Part shown: one piece after another, positions 1-10,398 of the stretch
How the letters are laid out: every line of letters begins with the position of its first letter
Numbering within the stretch: the first letter of the stretch is position 1
Assembly (NCBI GenBank): GCA_004380135.1
Contig: QXCR01000240.1
Span: 1 to 31,957, forward strand
Reading direction: 5' to 3'
DNA length: 31,957 nucleotides
DNA from: Stemphylium vesicarium
Lineage: Eukaryota > Ascomycota > Dothideomycetes > Pleosporales > Pleosporaceae
Program-made: the position numbers and the translations under genes
The notes under the pieces: generated by a model
Databases searched by the model: none
What the model saw: the letters and a program-made list of their open reading frames with translations, nothing else
What the model was told of the DNA's origin: nothing

Positions 1-297
1 AACAAGGAGGAGTCAGTGACTCCAGGACCTGGGCATGATGCCAGGACCGACTACGATGAGGATATAAGGATGGAAAGGTTTCATTGTTTCTCTCGTTGTG
101 GTCAACTCTCATAGTTACATCTCTTACCCAGATTGCCAACTAGTTATTCTATCGCTCATATAGAATTGAATTGTCTTTACCGAATACCTACTATCCCACT
201 TAGTCGCCAGACAACTCTACGGGCCTACCGCCATACAATACCTCGCCTGCCTTAGTACGGACCAGGACAGAGAAGTATCGCCGAACCCCGTATAACA
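1..297 (+). repeat. Possible LTR fragment, unmutated
   Basis: This stretch has ordinary base composition and contrasts sharply with the TA-rich sequence after about 298. It has a TATA-like gatataagga near 60 and a T/C-rich stretch after it, and it ends with cgtataaca, as an LTR would (..CA). No reading frame or partner copy is visible in the window, and the window edge cuts off its start. It could equally be flanking unique DNA. Confidence 0.3.
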
Positions 298-2107
298 CTT
301 CTATAATAACTTCTTTAAAGTAGGGTTACTTATTAAAGGCTTCTTTTATTATTTTCTTAGCTCCTTAGCTAGTAATAGCGATTTATCCTCTCTAACTATA
401 TTTATTAGCTAGGTGCGTATTCTATCCGCACTTCTAATATTATTAATCTTATAAGCGTTATTATACTATTACTACGTAGACCTTTAAGTCTATTAGCTAA
501 ACCTCGTCTTAACTTATTATATTCTTAGCTTTAACTACTTAGAGGAGGAGCTTATACATAGCGTTATCTAATAGCTAAGCTTCCTCGTATAGTTCTATAT
601 TACTAACGTTACTATTAGTAGACTATTCCCTAGAATAGGGCGTGCCTTATCTAATTATCCTAATCTTAATAGCTCCCTATTATCCCTTCTTATTCTCTAG
701 GCAGTCTCTATAGAAGTGTCCTTCCTTTCTATATTAGAGACATACTTTATTATTATAGCGCTTTTAGCGCTCTTCCTTAGAAAGTCTATTATTAAACTTC
801 CTTCTAGGTTTTTATTCTTTAGTCTAGTCTTACACTTTACTAGTTATAATAGCGTCTCTATCTTTATTATATCTACTACGCTATCTTCTTATATTAGCTA
901 CGTTAGGTTAGAAGTATTTCTTTTAGTCGTTCCGTTCCTAAAGTCAGTTATCGATGCGTATAGCTAGCTTGACTAGAGCGTGCAGTGTTTCGGGCTTATT
1001 ATGGTGCACAAGACTATCCTTAACATTCTCTTTTAGGCCTGCTTCAAATACTATTTAAAGTGCTGCGTTATCCCAGTTAATCCGCGCTTATAGCTATTTA
1101 AATTCTACTATATATACTAATACTAACGAGGTTTGCCTTAGGCGAGTAATCTTTTTCTTAGCCTAGTTCTTAGCGTCTACTTCTCTAAAAATGCGTCCTA
1201 TTTTCTATTTAAATTCTATCTAACTTATAAATAAGACTTATATCTCTACCTTTACTTCTTTATAGATTACGTTAAGTAGATAGTTATCTATATAGAGTTA
1301 TATCTAAGTAAAAGCCTTATTCTTTATATACGTGCTTACTATAAGAATCTTTTCTTAGTTATTAGATATTTTATTATATTTATAGTATAGATAGATATAA
1401 ATAAGAAATATTTATAGTTTCTTCTAGTCTCTACTATATTTCTTAGGTAGCACTATCTTAAGTTTCTTTATAGTAGCGAGTTATTTATTAGATATAGCTA
1501 TTAGCTAGTTCGTAAGCTAATTAATTATACTTATTATCTTAGCTATCTATTATATCTAAGTATAGGCCTATTACTTAAGGTTCCTAAGTTCCCTAATATT
1601 AGGGTCCTCCTCTATGTCTAAGTCTAATATATTAAGTATTTTATTATAGGGTAGCTCTTATAAAGGTCCTAGCCCCTAGGCTATATTATCTTAAGTTACT
1701 TATAGAGATAATATTCTATTAATCTTAATTAAGTATATTTAGTAAATACCTTCTATAGAGTCTATAAATAGTTAAAGTATTATATAGAGTTAGATAATAC
1801 TTCTCTAGTTCTAGTCTATACTAAGGTAAGTAAGGTATTATATAGTAGTATATTTATAGAGTTATCTAGCGACTAAGTAGAATAGTAAGTATTTAAATAA
1901 AGATAATTTAATTCTATATAAGTAATAGAATAACTAGTTAGTAATTTAAATAAGAAATATAACTATAAGAGTTAACTATAATAAGAGAAATAATAAAACC
2001 TTTCTATTCTTATATTCTTATTACTAAGTCTATTACTATTACTACTATTACTACTATCCTAGAGATATCTATAGTAGTTATAGTAGTTAATATCCCTAGG
2101 CGCCCTA
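298..2107 (-). pseudogene. RIP-degraded gypsy gag remnant
   Basis: The minus strand reads as a retrotransposon gag with many stops. Around 930-1300 the degraded frame carries a capsid-like stretch (EFKxKIGRIFREVDAKN, then INWDNAAL, then FEAGLKENVKDSLVHHNKP) typical of fungal gypsy gag. At 742-701 there is a nucleocapsid zinc knuckle C-x2-C-x4-H-x4-C (VCL*YRKEGHFYRDC) in which the second Cys is now Tyr (TGT to TAT) and a neighbouring codon is a stop; both are RIP-type changes. No protease or reverse transcriptase follows on the left, so the element is truncated or gag-only. CA and TG are nearly absent, which explains the stops. The short open frame at 716-967 on the plus strand is only an antisense shadow. 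Confidence 0.7.
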
Positions 2108-2253
2108 CTATCTCTAGGAGGGCCGGTCTTGGCGGGATGTCTGTCACGTAATTATGCGCCCCGCGCTAATTATGACTTTCCATTTCGTGCGACGGTTGGC
2201 CTCCAACCTCGCATCCTTCGACAGGGAGGGGTCTTTGCTTGTTGCTTATAACA
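2108..2253. other. Unmutated GC-richer island between two gag remnants
   Basis: About 145 bp of normal composition lies between two heavily TA-converted gag remnants. It contains no reading frame. It might be an LTR piece, since tgtctgtcacg at 2138 and gcttataaca ending at 2253 would give TG..CA ends, but no second copy is present to confirm this. Confidence 0.3.
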
Positions 2254-3000
2254 TATATTAAGGTTAGATCTACTTTATATAAGTTCCTTACGTATAGTTA
2301 GCTTAAGACCTTATTAATATATCTATATTAAAGTGTTATTATCTTAGTTAATAGCTATAGAGTATTATTAGAACTTAGTTATATAGTTAGTAGTAGACCT
2401 AGTCTATTTAAGCCTCTAAATCTTCTATTCTATAACTACTAATTCCTTAAAAGGTAAAAAGACTTCTTTTATCTTAGCTTTAAAAGTATCCTAGTTATTA
2501 ATAAAGTTAATATTATCTTAGATATTAATATTATTATTTATATATTAGCGTAAGATAGAGTTAGCCTACTTCTCTATATTACTATAAAGAAAGGTAGTAG
2601 CCTATATAACCTTACTATTATTATTAATTCTATTTTCTTTAATATAGAGGTATCTATTAACTTAGAGTAGCTAAGCTTTAAGCTTACTATAGTTACTATA
2701 GTATAAGTTAGGCTTATTACTATATACTAAGATATAAGTAGCGTCTATAGTTATATCTAGAGTGTCTATTACTATATTACTTATTTTAAGAGTATTTAAA
2801 GTATAAAGGTCTATTCTTAGAGGGTCCTAGGGTTAGTTCTTAGGAATAAGCTAGGCGCGTAATAGATAAGATAAGTTAAGTATAATATAAAGATTAATAA
2901 ATAACTTAAAAGTTTAAGAATTAAGTACTTATTCTTAGATTTTAAAGTTAAATATAGTAACTATAAGAGTGCGCTGCCTAGTAACTATATATATAATAAA
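2254..3000 (-). pseudogene. Second RIP-degraded gypsy gag fragment
   Basis: The minus strand between about 2500 and 2265 reads, through stops, as the gag capsid region: a WDTFKAKIKEVFLPFKEL-like stretch, a Y-T/I-KF stretch, then NNTLI followed by GLKLTIRKEL. This matches the usual order in fungal gypsy gag, and it is a second gag, not a continuation of the one at 700-1300. The fragment stops at the GC-rich island near 2253, so its C-terminus and knuckle are missing. The part from 2500 to 3000 is too TA-converted to read. Extremely low CA/TG content marks RIP. Confidence 0.5.
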
Positions 3001-3412
3001 TGTAGGTTGCTTAGTTGCTTAGTTCTACCAAGAGATACTAATCACTAAGCACTGCTCAGTCCTACTCAGTGTGCCAAGACTACTAAGCACTTCGAGCAGT
3101 CACGTGACATGCGGCGTGGTAACCGCGCCGCACGTCCTGCTAACGCGGAAAGTCATACCGATGACTGGCTCTGGTTGCTTCGAGGTGATCTGGTGCGGCT
3201 GGGCCGTAACACTCCGTAAGCACCTAGATTCTGCTAATTAGCTAGCTAAGCCTAAGCGCCATACGCACGGGCCTTACACATATTTCCTTACCGCCTCTGC
3301 ATTCTACTTCTATTTCTTTACGCAACGTCTTGTATTACACTAGATATCGTACGTAGCTACAATTAACGCTTCTAGTAAGCTCTTAAACACGTGCTCGTAA
3401 CATCTCGTGACA
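3001..3412 (+). repeat. Probable solo LTR of a gypsy-type element (412 bp)
   Basis: The segment begins TGTAGG and ends GTGACA, as LTRs do. Its right half (3212-3412, 201 bp) matches 22870-23070 without length change; the differences I see are transitions. At the second site the shared half directly precedes a gag reading frame, which identifies it as LTR. Here no gag follows in the right orientation. A 7-bp direct repeat TAATAAA lies at 2994-3000 and 3414-3420, one base away from the right end, as expected of a target duplication around a solo LTR, though 7 bp plus one extra base is unusual. The left half is less mutated than its surroundings. Confidence 0.55.
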
Positions 3413-3552
3413 CTAATAAAGCTTTAGGCGTCTTACTTCTATAAGTAGAATAAAACTAGCCTTATAGCTGTCAGGAATATAAATCGATCGATACTGGATA
3501 CGCCCAATGTCACATAGTACGGCTTGTAATAGTCTGCATTGACTAGAGACGA

Positions 3553-3577
3553 TTCGCTATCGAGCCACGATAGCGAA
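3553..3577. other. Perfect 10-bp stem hairpin
   Basis: TTCGCTATCG, loop AGCCA, then CGATAGCGAA forms a perfect 10-bp stem with a 5-nt loop, 14 bp left of the Fot-type element. It sits in the short unmutated stretch 3413-3588, where no gene is seen. The function is unknown. Confidence 0.4.
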
Positions 3578-3590
3578 GAGTAAGCCTATA

Positions 3591-3653
3591 ACGTGCGGGA
3601 TCACTAAGCTGGCCAGATCAGTAAGCTGGCCGCCCCACCTAACCTGACGCGAC
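3591..3653 (+). repeat. Left terminal inverted repeat of the Fot-type element
   Basis: The repeat is 63 bp and matches the reverse complement of 11268-11330 with three mismatches near positions 12-14 and 56. The doubled 17-bp unit inside it is a likely pair of transposase-binding sites. This function is inferred. Confidence 0.9.
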
Positions 3654-4143
3654 TCTCTCCACAACCACCACCATGCGGCGAAAACAACGCTCTATATAGA
3701 CTTCTCGTGAAGGCAGAATAAGTCTTACTATAGCATCCTATCGTAATAATTTAAAATAATCTATCTATAGTCTCGCGAAAGCGTATAATATGCTAAAGTT
3801 AACTCTCTAGACGCGTCTTTATAGTATCTAGCTATAATTAGAGACACTCTTTACTAACTAAAAGCTACTACCTATTAAAGAGTAGTCCCTTATATAGTAG
3901 ATCCTAGACCTTGACTAACGAGGTTTTCCGCCCCATATCATCGACGTGCGACGAATGGCAGACGCTCTACTCGCCGCGCGTGGCCAAGATCCACCTCCAC
4001 AGCCTATTGGCAAGAAGTGGGTGTCGCGCTTCGTCCAGAGCCAGCCAGAGCTTCAGAAAAAGTGGAGCAGGAGATTTAATAGTCAGCGGGCTGACTATGA
4101 GGACCCTGCTGCAATTGCAGCATGGTTTAAGCTCGTAGAAGAG

Positions 4144-4716
4144 TAGACTCCGCAACAAGCAATTAAGTGGAGCTCAGAAAGTCCAGATTGACTTGCTTGA
4201 TTACCTATTCGAGCCTAGCAGTTTCCTACATTAGTTTAACTCCTACCTAGATAGGTAAGTGGGTCTCTGAAGGTGGACGGCTTGACTTGCAGACTCCGCA
4301 ACAAGCAATCCAGATTGGTTCGCTTGCTTGACTTGCTTGAGTTTACCAATTCAATCAATTCAATCTGAGATCGCCTGGTTTCGCAAGCAAGTCAAGCTGA
4401 GTAGTGATTTTTAATTGACTTGCTTGTCCTGCTTGTAAGATGGTCGTGATATAGAGATCCCATATTCTTCCAGCTCTAGTGCTGACTAAGCAGCTTAGTT
4501 AGCAGTGCGGGCAGCCCCGTGCCCGTGCAGCTAAGCATTCTAGGAGAGATTAACGGGGGTATGTAGGTCTATCAATCTATTAATCTACTAATTAAGTCGC
4601 AATTAAGCCGTCCGAAAACACTAACAATCAAGCTACAATTAAGCGACGACGACGTTGCCAACAATCAAGTCAATCAACGACCCCAAGATTGATTGACTTG
4701 CTTGTTGCGGACTGTG
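4144..4716. mobile_element. Non-autonomous hAT-like MITE (573 bp) inside the transposase
   Basis: The 8-bp direct repeat TAGAAGAG flanks it exactly (4136-4143 and 4717-4724), the duplication length of hAT elements. The ends are inverted: the left reads TAGACTCCGCAACAAGCAA and the reverse complement of the right reads CACAGTCCGCAACAAGCAA. An internal copy starting at 4290 reads CAGACTCCGCAACAAGCAA, suggesting the left end lost its C by CA to TA mutation. The interior is packed with gacttgcttg / caagcaagtc motifs on both strands and has no coding capacity, so an autonomous hAT elsewhere would have to mobilise it. Removing it with one duplication restores the transposase frame. Confidence 0.88.
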
Positions 4717-5093
4717 TAGAAGAGACGCGCCAGACGTACGGCGGCTTAGACCAGGATATCTACAACTTTGACGAGACTGGGTTCGCAATGGGCGTCGCTG
4801 GCACGTCTAAGGTAGTCACAAGCTCTAACAGAGTTGGCAGAGCAGTTGTCGTACAGCCAGGCAATCGTGAGTGGGTTACAGCAATTGAGTGCGTTAACGC
4901 GTCTGGCTGGTGTCTGCCACCGTTGGTGATCCTGTCTAGCAAGGTCTACTAGAATAGCTAGTACAACGGGCTCCTACTAGACTAGGCTATTAGCGTCTTA
5001 GACAACGGCTAGACGACTAATTAGCTTAGCGTAGAGTGGGTGAAGCACTTCAATCAGCATACAGCGACTCGTACAGCTGGGGTATACCGTCTC

Positions 5094-5224
5094 TGATGAA
5101 AGGCAGAGATCGTGATGCGAACATGATGTTGTTGTATTATAGTAGCTACAAACGTGGGAGATAATTAAGCTAAAGAAGGGCGCTAGTCCTAAAGAGGAGG
5201 TGCTAATAAGCGCTCTCTTAAACA
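5094..5224 (-). repeat. 3' LTR of the copia element (more mutated copy)
   Basis: The 131-bp LTR differs from the copy at 10268-10398 at 10 positions by my count. At all of them this copy carries T or A where the other carries C or G. Three are adjacent CG to TA double changes (tcga to ttaa, ccga to ctaa, tcga to ttaa). Confidence 0.93.
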
Positions 5225-5233
5225 CACCCCCTT
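5225..5233 (-). promoter_or_regulatory. Polypurine tract of the copia element
   Basis: On the minus strand AAGGGGGTG directly abuts the start of the 3' LTR (TGTTTAAGAG), the expected site for plus-strand priming. Confidence 0.7.
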
Positions 5234-5299
5234 AGCGAGAGTATAATAAAAGGAAATAGTAAAATATAGGATATATAATACCTCTTATTATAACTCTAA

Positions 5300-8200
5300 A
5301 GGTAGCTAGAGTATAGTACTATTAAAACTTAGCCTTATATAGGTACGTAAGTAATTACTTAGTTAATAATAGGCTTATATAGGCTAACCTAGTTAAGAAA
5401 GTAATAATAAGCAAGCTTATTAAGAGGCTTAGTAAGGCCGTCTATAGCTATATCGTAAGTATAAACGTGCTAGAGGCTTAGATAGCCTACCTTAATACGA
5501 TTCTTAATATAGTAGTAATATATATTAACGTGTTTTATACGTTCGTAATAGCCCTTAGTACTAATAAGCTAGATAGAAAGTTTATTATCGCTATAGAGCT
5601 TAACTAGATAGAGATTATTACCTAGATATCTAATCTATTCTAAGAGTCGTACGAGCTAGGTTGCCTCCTTAGCTGCGTAAGTGAGAGCGACGTACTTAGC
5701 TTTAGTAGTTAATATTATAACGAGCTTCTACTTACACGACTTGTAATAGATCGTGCCGCTAGTAAACTTAAAGAGATATCCTAAAGTAGACTTACGATCC
5801 TTAGCATCTATAAAGGAAGCGTCACTATAGGCGCATAGTCTAAGATCTTGGTGGGAGGAGGCCTTCGAGAAGACGTTGATAGAGAGATTAGATAACAAGG
5901 GTAGAGCGTCGAAGATTATAACTAGCTCCTTGTACGTATATAAGTAGTTAACGATCTGAAGTGCGTACTAATAGTAGTGTTCTGTTGGGTTGCTCATAGC
6001 GCGAGCGAGGTAGTTGACATGAAAGGCAATGTCTGTTCGTAGCTGTGAGGCTGGGTATAATAGCTTGCCGATGAGAGATTGGTAGCGTTGTAGTAGCTGA
6101 AGTGGTGCCTGGTCATCCTTTGGCCGGAGCTTTAGCTTGAGCGCTTGAAGATCCATAGGGTGATGTTGAGCGACAGCGTCGGTGCGCTTGTAGTCACTGG
6201 CGAGCTTTTCGATATATAATTCCATGGACAGCTCTATAGCGCGGCAGCTGCGGTCGCGGCGGACTTAAATACTTAAGTAGTAAGATATTAGTCCTATATC
6301 GTAGTATTTAAACTTACTAAAGATAAGCTTCTTAAGCGCGGCTATCTCGTCTATTATACGCGTAATTATAAGAATGTTATTAACGTACGCGAGAATAATA
6401 CCGCTAGTAAGAGAATTTATAAATATGTATAGATTAGCCTTAAGTAGCTTATAGCTAATAGAGGCAAGAAAGCGTGAAAGTTCTTCGTACTATAGTCGCG
6501 GTAAACGACATAGGCTATTGAGAGCTTTGCGGAGTTTAGCTAAGCGGCTATTAGGGAGGCGAATATACACGACTTCGTCCTCTTCTAGCCAGCCGTTAAG
6601 GAAGGCTGTGACGACGTCGAGTTGATCGCATTCTAGGTTAAGGGCTGCGACAAGCGCAAGTAAGACCTTTAAGGTAGTAGTGCGGGCGATAGCAGCGTAA
6701 GTCTTACGCTAGAGGTTAACGTTCTAATAATTGCCGCAGACGACAAGACGGGCTTTGAAGCGCGTGAGCTTGCCAGAGTCGTCAAGTTTGTACTTGTATA
6801 CCCACTTTGTCGGCAGCGCATAGATGCCTGCAGGGAGAGTGATAACTATTTCCCAGGTGTTGTTTTCGTCGTGTGACTTGTACTCTTCGCCTTCTGCGAT
6901 GAGCCAGTCCTTGCTGTAGATGTGTACGCGAGCTTGCTTCATTGATGTAGGCTCTGGCGGCAGCTCAAGCTTGGTGGCGGCCGGGGCCTCTGCAATAGCA
7001 GTCGCGAAGCAACGCGCGAGCGTGGCTGAGATGTGTGGGTTATCCAGTGCTATAGCGACTGCGAGTTTGTATGATGGCTTGCGCGTTCGCTTGCCTTGTA
7101 GGATATTGCGACTCTCGAGAGACGCTGAGATATCGAGATGTCGAGGTGCCTCACGCTGTGGGCGAGGCGGTAATGCTCGGGCATCCGCTACGGCTCGCAG
7201 GCTATTATCTATATTATTTTTATTAATTACTCTATTAAAATTAAAGCTACTACTATTAAGTAGTCTATTAAATTTAAAGCTGCTATTTAGCTCTAGTAGC
7301 TAAGTCTTATCCTTTATAACTTCCTTACCCCCTAATTAATAGGCTACCCTATCTCTAGATTCTAGATTAGTTAGTATATATAGTAGAGTTAGTAGAGGTT
7401 AGAGAGCTAGCTTAAATAGTAGAATAGAGTAACGCTTATTATAGTTATTCTATAGAAGCTTATTACTAAGAGCTTATAGAAGCTTTATAAGCTTATACTT
7501 AGCCTAAGTAACGCTACTAGTGCGATAGACCTTACCTATCTCGCTATCCTATATATAATATATACGAGAGCCTTTACAGCCTATAAAATACATCTTCGTT
7601 ACACGAGGCTAAAATTTAGCACTCTTAACGCGCTTCTATATAAGTATATAGACGTATCTAGGCTCTCTAAAGGTGCGAATTAAATATAGACTAAGCACTA
7701 GGTTAGCCACCTTTATGTGCTTAAGGAGTATCTAACGAGGGGGTTTGCCGCATAGTACCGCTATTATTGGATAGTAGTTGAGCAGCTTAACCGCGTAGCG
7801 AGCAGCGTATGGCCACAGCGCTTTGGGTAGGTGCGGGGCTGCGATGAGCATGTTGCGAGATCGAGTCTCTGTCATGCGGTTGCTAGACTCTGCTACCGCG
7901 TTCTGGTGTGCTGTATAGGGTGTGAAAGGCTTAAAGACTATGCCACGACGAGCTAATAGGTTGCGTGTGTTCTTATTAATAAGTATAGTGTCGTTATTAA
8001 GATAGTAGATAGCGACGCGTACGCTATGCTATATCTCTATATAATTAAGAAAATAGACTAGAGTAGCTAGAATAACTTACTTATAGTCTATAACATTAAT
8101 CTATTAATATTATAAGTAGTTATCTATATAGATAATCTAGTACTACTTACTATTAAGACTAATAAGTATAAGTAGACTAATAATATTAATATAAATGCTA

Positions 8201-9996
8201 TATAGAAAGTTTATTAACTAATTAAGTAGCCGCCTAAAGATCTACTTCTTAGAGTTACTAAGAAGGTAAATTTTATAAAAAAAGTTTTTATTATTTATAA
8301 GGCGTAAGCCTATTATATTATTAACTAGTTAATATAGAGTCTAAGAGTCTATATAGCTAAAGAGCTTATAAAGCTTATATAGTGTAACCTCGCGCGTTAG
8401 TATTAGAACTAATTAACGTTATGTGTTAGGTATTATATTAGCGGCAGTAAAGGTAAATACCTAAGCTACTTCAATCTCGACGTTAGCGAGCAGGAATGTA
8501 GGGATTTGGTCAATCTCTAGTATATACGCAATCTCGCGTTTATCTAGATTTTTGTAGAGCTTCTTATCCCACCTATAATAGTATAGGTTCTTCTCTCGCA
8601 GCATAGAGTATGACATAACTAAGATAAATATATTAGGTGCGTAGAGAATATTAGTAAACTATACTTAGTAGAGAGAGCTATTTAATATAAGAATAGTAAT
8701 CTTAATAGTGCCTTTATAGTTAGCAACGATAGAACCTGCGCCTATATTAATAACGGCGTGAAAGCTAGGGTCGTTAGTAAAGCTAATAAACTTACTATAG
8801 TCGTTGTAGATGTGATTAGAGCTGCCAGTATCAAGAATAAAGCGGTTCTTGTAGTCGCTACGACCAGCTTGGCTCAGGACGTCAGTAGAGAGCTTCACTA
8901 CAGCGAAGCTGAATGTTTCAAATGCGCTCTCGACGTTGGGTTCTGTGTGGGTGACGATGGCGAAGTTAGCGGTGCCTATAGACGTTTTAGTCTTAATCTT
9001 GTTAGCGTTCCTTACTCGCTAAGCTTTAGGAGCCTTGTCAGGAAATGTAAAATAGCAATTATTGCTAGCTCTAATATATATATGCTTATAGTGGTTATAG
9101 TAAGCTTGTAAGGCTGCCCTCTTATCGTCTATTATCGTAGTCTAGCGGTCGTCATTATTGCCGCCTCCGCGGTCTCCTTGTCCGGAGCCGCGACCTCGGT
9201 CTCTGCGGCCTCCTCGAGGTTTGTTATTGTTGCTATTATTGCTATTATCAGCGTTCTATTTTACACTAAAGGTAGCGCTCTTAATAGGATCGTTATAACG
9301 TGCTTTATTATTAAGCTTATTATATATATAGTTAATAGAGAGAGTAACTCCTTATTAGAGATTAGAGCGATAATCGCGAGCGTAGCTTAGATAGGTGTCC
9401 TTAATAGCGAGAATAAACTAGTATACCTTATACTTAGTTAAGATAATATACTCTATCTTTTTAACCTTAGCGAGACTTACTTTAAATTAATTAGTAAATA
9501 CTAATATAGTAGTATAATAAGAGGCGCGGAGCTTAAAGAAGTTAGCCTATACTATATACTTTTTTATAACGCCTTAATTATAAAATTATAAAAGAACTAA
9601 AGTAAATTATACTATAATTAATTACTCTATAATACCTTTATAGAGGTCTTTTAGTACTATATTAAGAATAGTAAGTTTTAGAGCAGCCTTTATAGCCTAC
9701 TATTACTAGTATTCTTATTTATCTCGCGCATACTTACGCTTAGAACGATTATTATCCTAGCGTACGTAGGTTATTACTACGTTTAGTATAGCTTAGTTAG
9801 GTATTATAGAGGTGCTAAACTATATAGGCTCCTTCTATAGATCTAGAATAATAATAATAAGACGTTCCTAGGTACTCTATAATAGCTAGTCGTAGGTATT
9901 CGCCTGTGCGTATAGCTTTAATGCGTTCTCCTAGCGCTATAGGTTAGAGCCGTCCTTAGATAGCTGCGGCACCGCTGATAAGTCAGTGACCGCTAT
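5300..9996 (-). pseudogene. Copia Gag-Pol polyprotein, RIP-inactivated
   Basis: The probable start codon is ATA at 9996-9994 (ATG lost by TG to TA), followed by a degraded gag. Around 9105-9045 is a decayed knuckle-like stretch. The protease motif LDTGSSNH has its catalytic Asp at 8832-8830. The integrase C-terminal part is well preserved near 7990-7760 (LLARRGIVF, TPYTAHQNAVAESSNR, ALWPYAARYAVKLLN). RT begins near 6942 (TWEIV..LPTKWVYKYKLD, KARLVVCGNY). The RT active site YVDD is YVNN at 6387-6376, both Asp codons hit by G to A. RNase H follows with SDASFIDAKDRKSTLGYLF and an EAKYVAL-like stretch near 5820-5600. Stops are mostly TAG/TAA at former CAG/CAA/TGG. It is dead, but every domain is identifiable. 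Confidence 0.9.
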
Positions 9997-10013
9997 GGCT
10001 TAGTCCTTAAGGC

Positions 10014-10220
10014 AGCACCTGCGCGTTCGCTAGGTGTACTGTCGTTAGTAGGTCGCCTACTCGTTAAGAGAGAGCGTGCTAGTTAGTGTTGATTGTTTAT
10101 ATTTGCGGGGTAGCTGCTTCCGCTGCGTTTAGCTAGTTTGCTACCACTGTGGAAACTTGCTCCCGATATCGCTGCACGCTCTTAAAAATAGCACCTGCGC
10201 GGTCGCTAGGTGTACTATCG
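10014..10220. repeat. 31-bp direct repeat in the copia leader
   Basis: agcacctgcgcgttcgctag.. at 10014-10044 recurs at 10190-10220 with two differences. Both copies lie between the primer-binding site and the start of gag and are less mutated than gag itself. The role is unknown; it could be an RNA packaging or leader structure duplication. Confidence 0.7.
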
Positions 10221-10251
10221 CTGATGAATAGCCTGCGCGATAAAAGAGAGA

Positions 10252-10267
10252 GTCCGGGCTCATAACC
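10252..10267 (-). promoter_or_regulatory. Primer-binding site, half-tRNA type (initiator Met tRNA)
   Basis: Immediately after the 5' LTR the minus strand reads GGTTATGAGCCCGGAC. Its complement GTCCGGGCTCATAACC matches the anticodon arm of initiator Met tRNA (core GGGCTCATAACC, anticodon CAT), not the 3' CCA end. Drosophila copia is known to prime from an internally cleaved initiator tRNA in this way. The call for this element is inferred from the match. Confidence 0.8.
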
Positions 10268-10398
10268 TGATGAAAGGCAGAGATCGTGATGCGAACATGA
10301 TGTTGTTGTATTATGGTAGCTACAAACGTGGGAGATAATCGAGCCGAAGAAGGGCGCTAGTCCCAAAGAGGAGGCGCTAATAAGCGCTCCCTCGAACA
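10268..10398 (-). repeat. 5' LTR of the copia element
   Basis: The LTR reads TGTTCGAGGG..CATCA on the minus strand, with TG..CA ends, and borders GTCTC. It is less mutated than the left LTR. The apparent open frame running antisense through it is not a gene. Confidence 0.93.

Larger units (their letters stand above)
5094..10398 (-). mobile_element. Ty1/copia LTR retrotransposon, 5305 bp, RIP-mutated
   Basis: Two 131-bp LTRs (5094-5224 and 10268-10398) are flanked by the 5-bp duplication GTCTC (5089-5093 and 10399-10403). On the minus strand the order is gag, protease, integrase, reverse transcriptase, RNase H, which is the copia order; gypsy elements place integrase last. The primer-binding site lies at 10252-10267. 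Just inside the left LTR, minus-strand AAGGGGGTG forms a polypurine tract at about 5225-5233. The element inserted into the Fot-type transposase between the codons for Leu and the LILDGHS motif and is complete in structure, but every domain contains stops. Confidence 0.95.

Noticed and set aside
716..967. An 83-codon frame on the plus strand.
   Set aside because: It lies antisense to the degraded gag knuckle and consists of TA-rich hydrophobic codons, as expected by chance in RIP-mutated DNA.
3001..3412. The LTR as the 5' LTR of the gag remnant to its left.
   Set aside because: At 22748 the same LTR points its other end toward gag, so the orientation here is wrong; the flanking TAATAAA repeats favour a solo LTR.
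10246..10272. A tRNA-like string (GGGCTCATAACC) that might be a tRNA gene.
   Set aside because: Only the anticodon arm matches; the acceptor, D and T arms are absent and it lies exactly at the LTR edge, so it is a primer-binding site.
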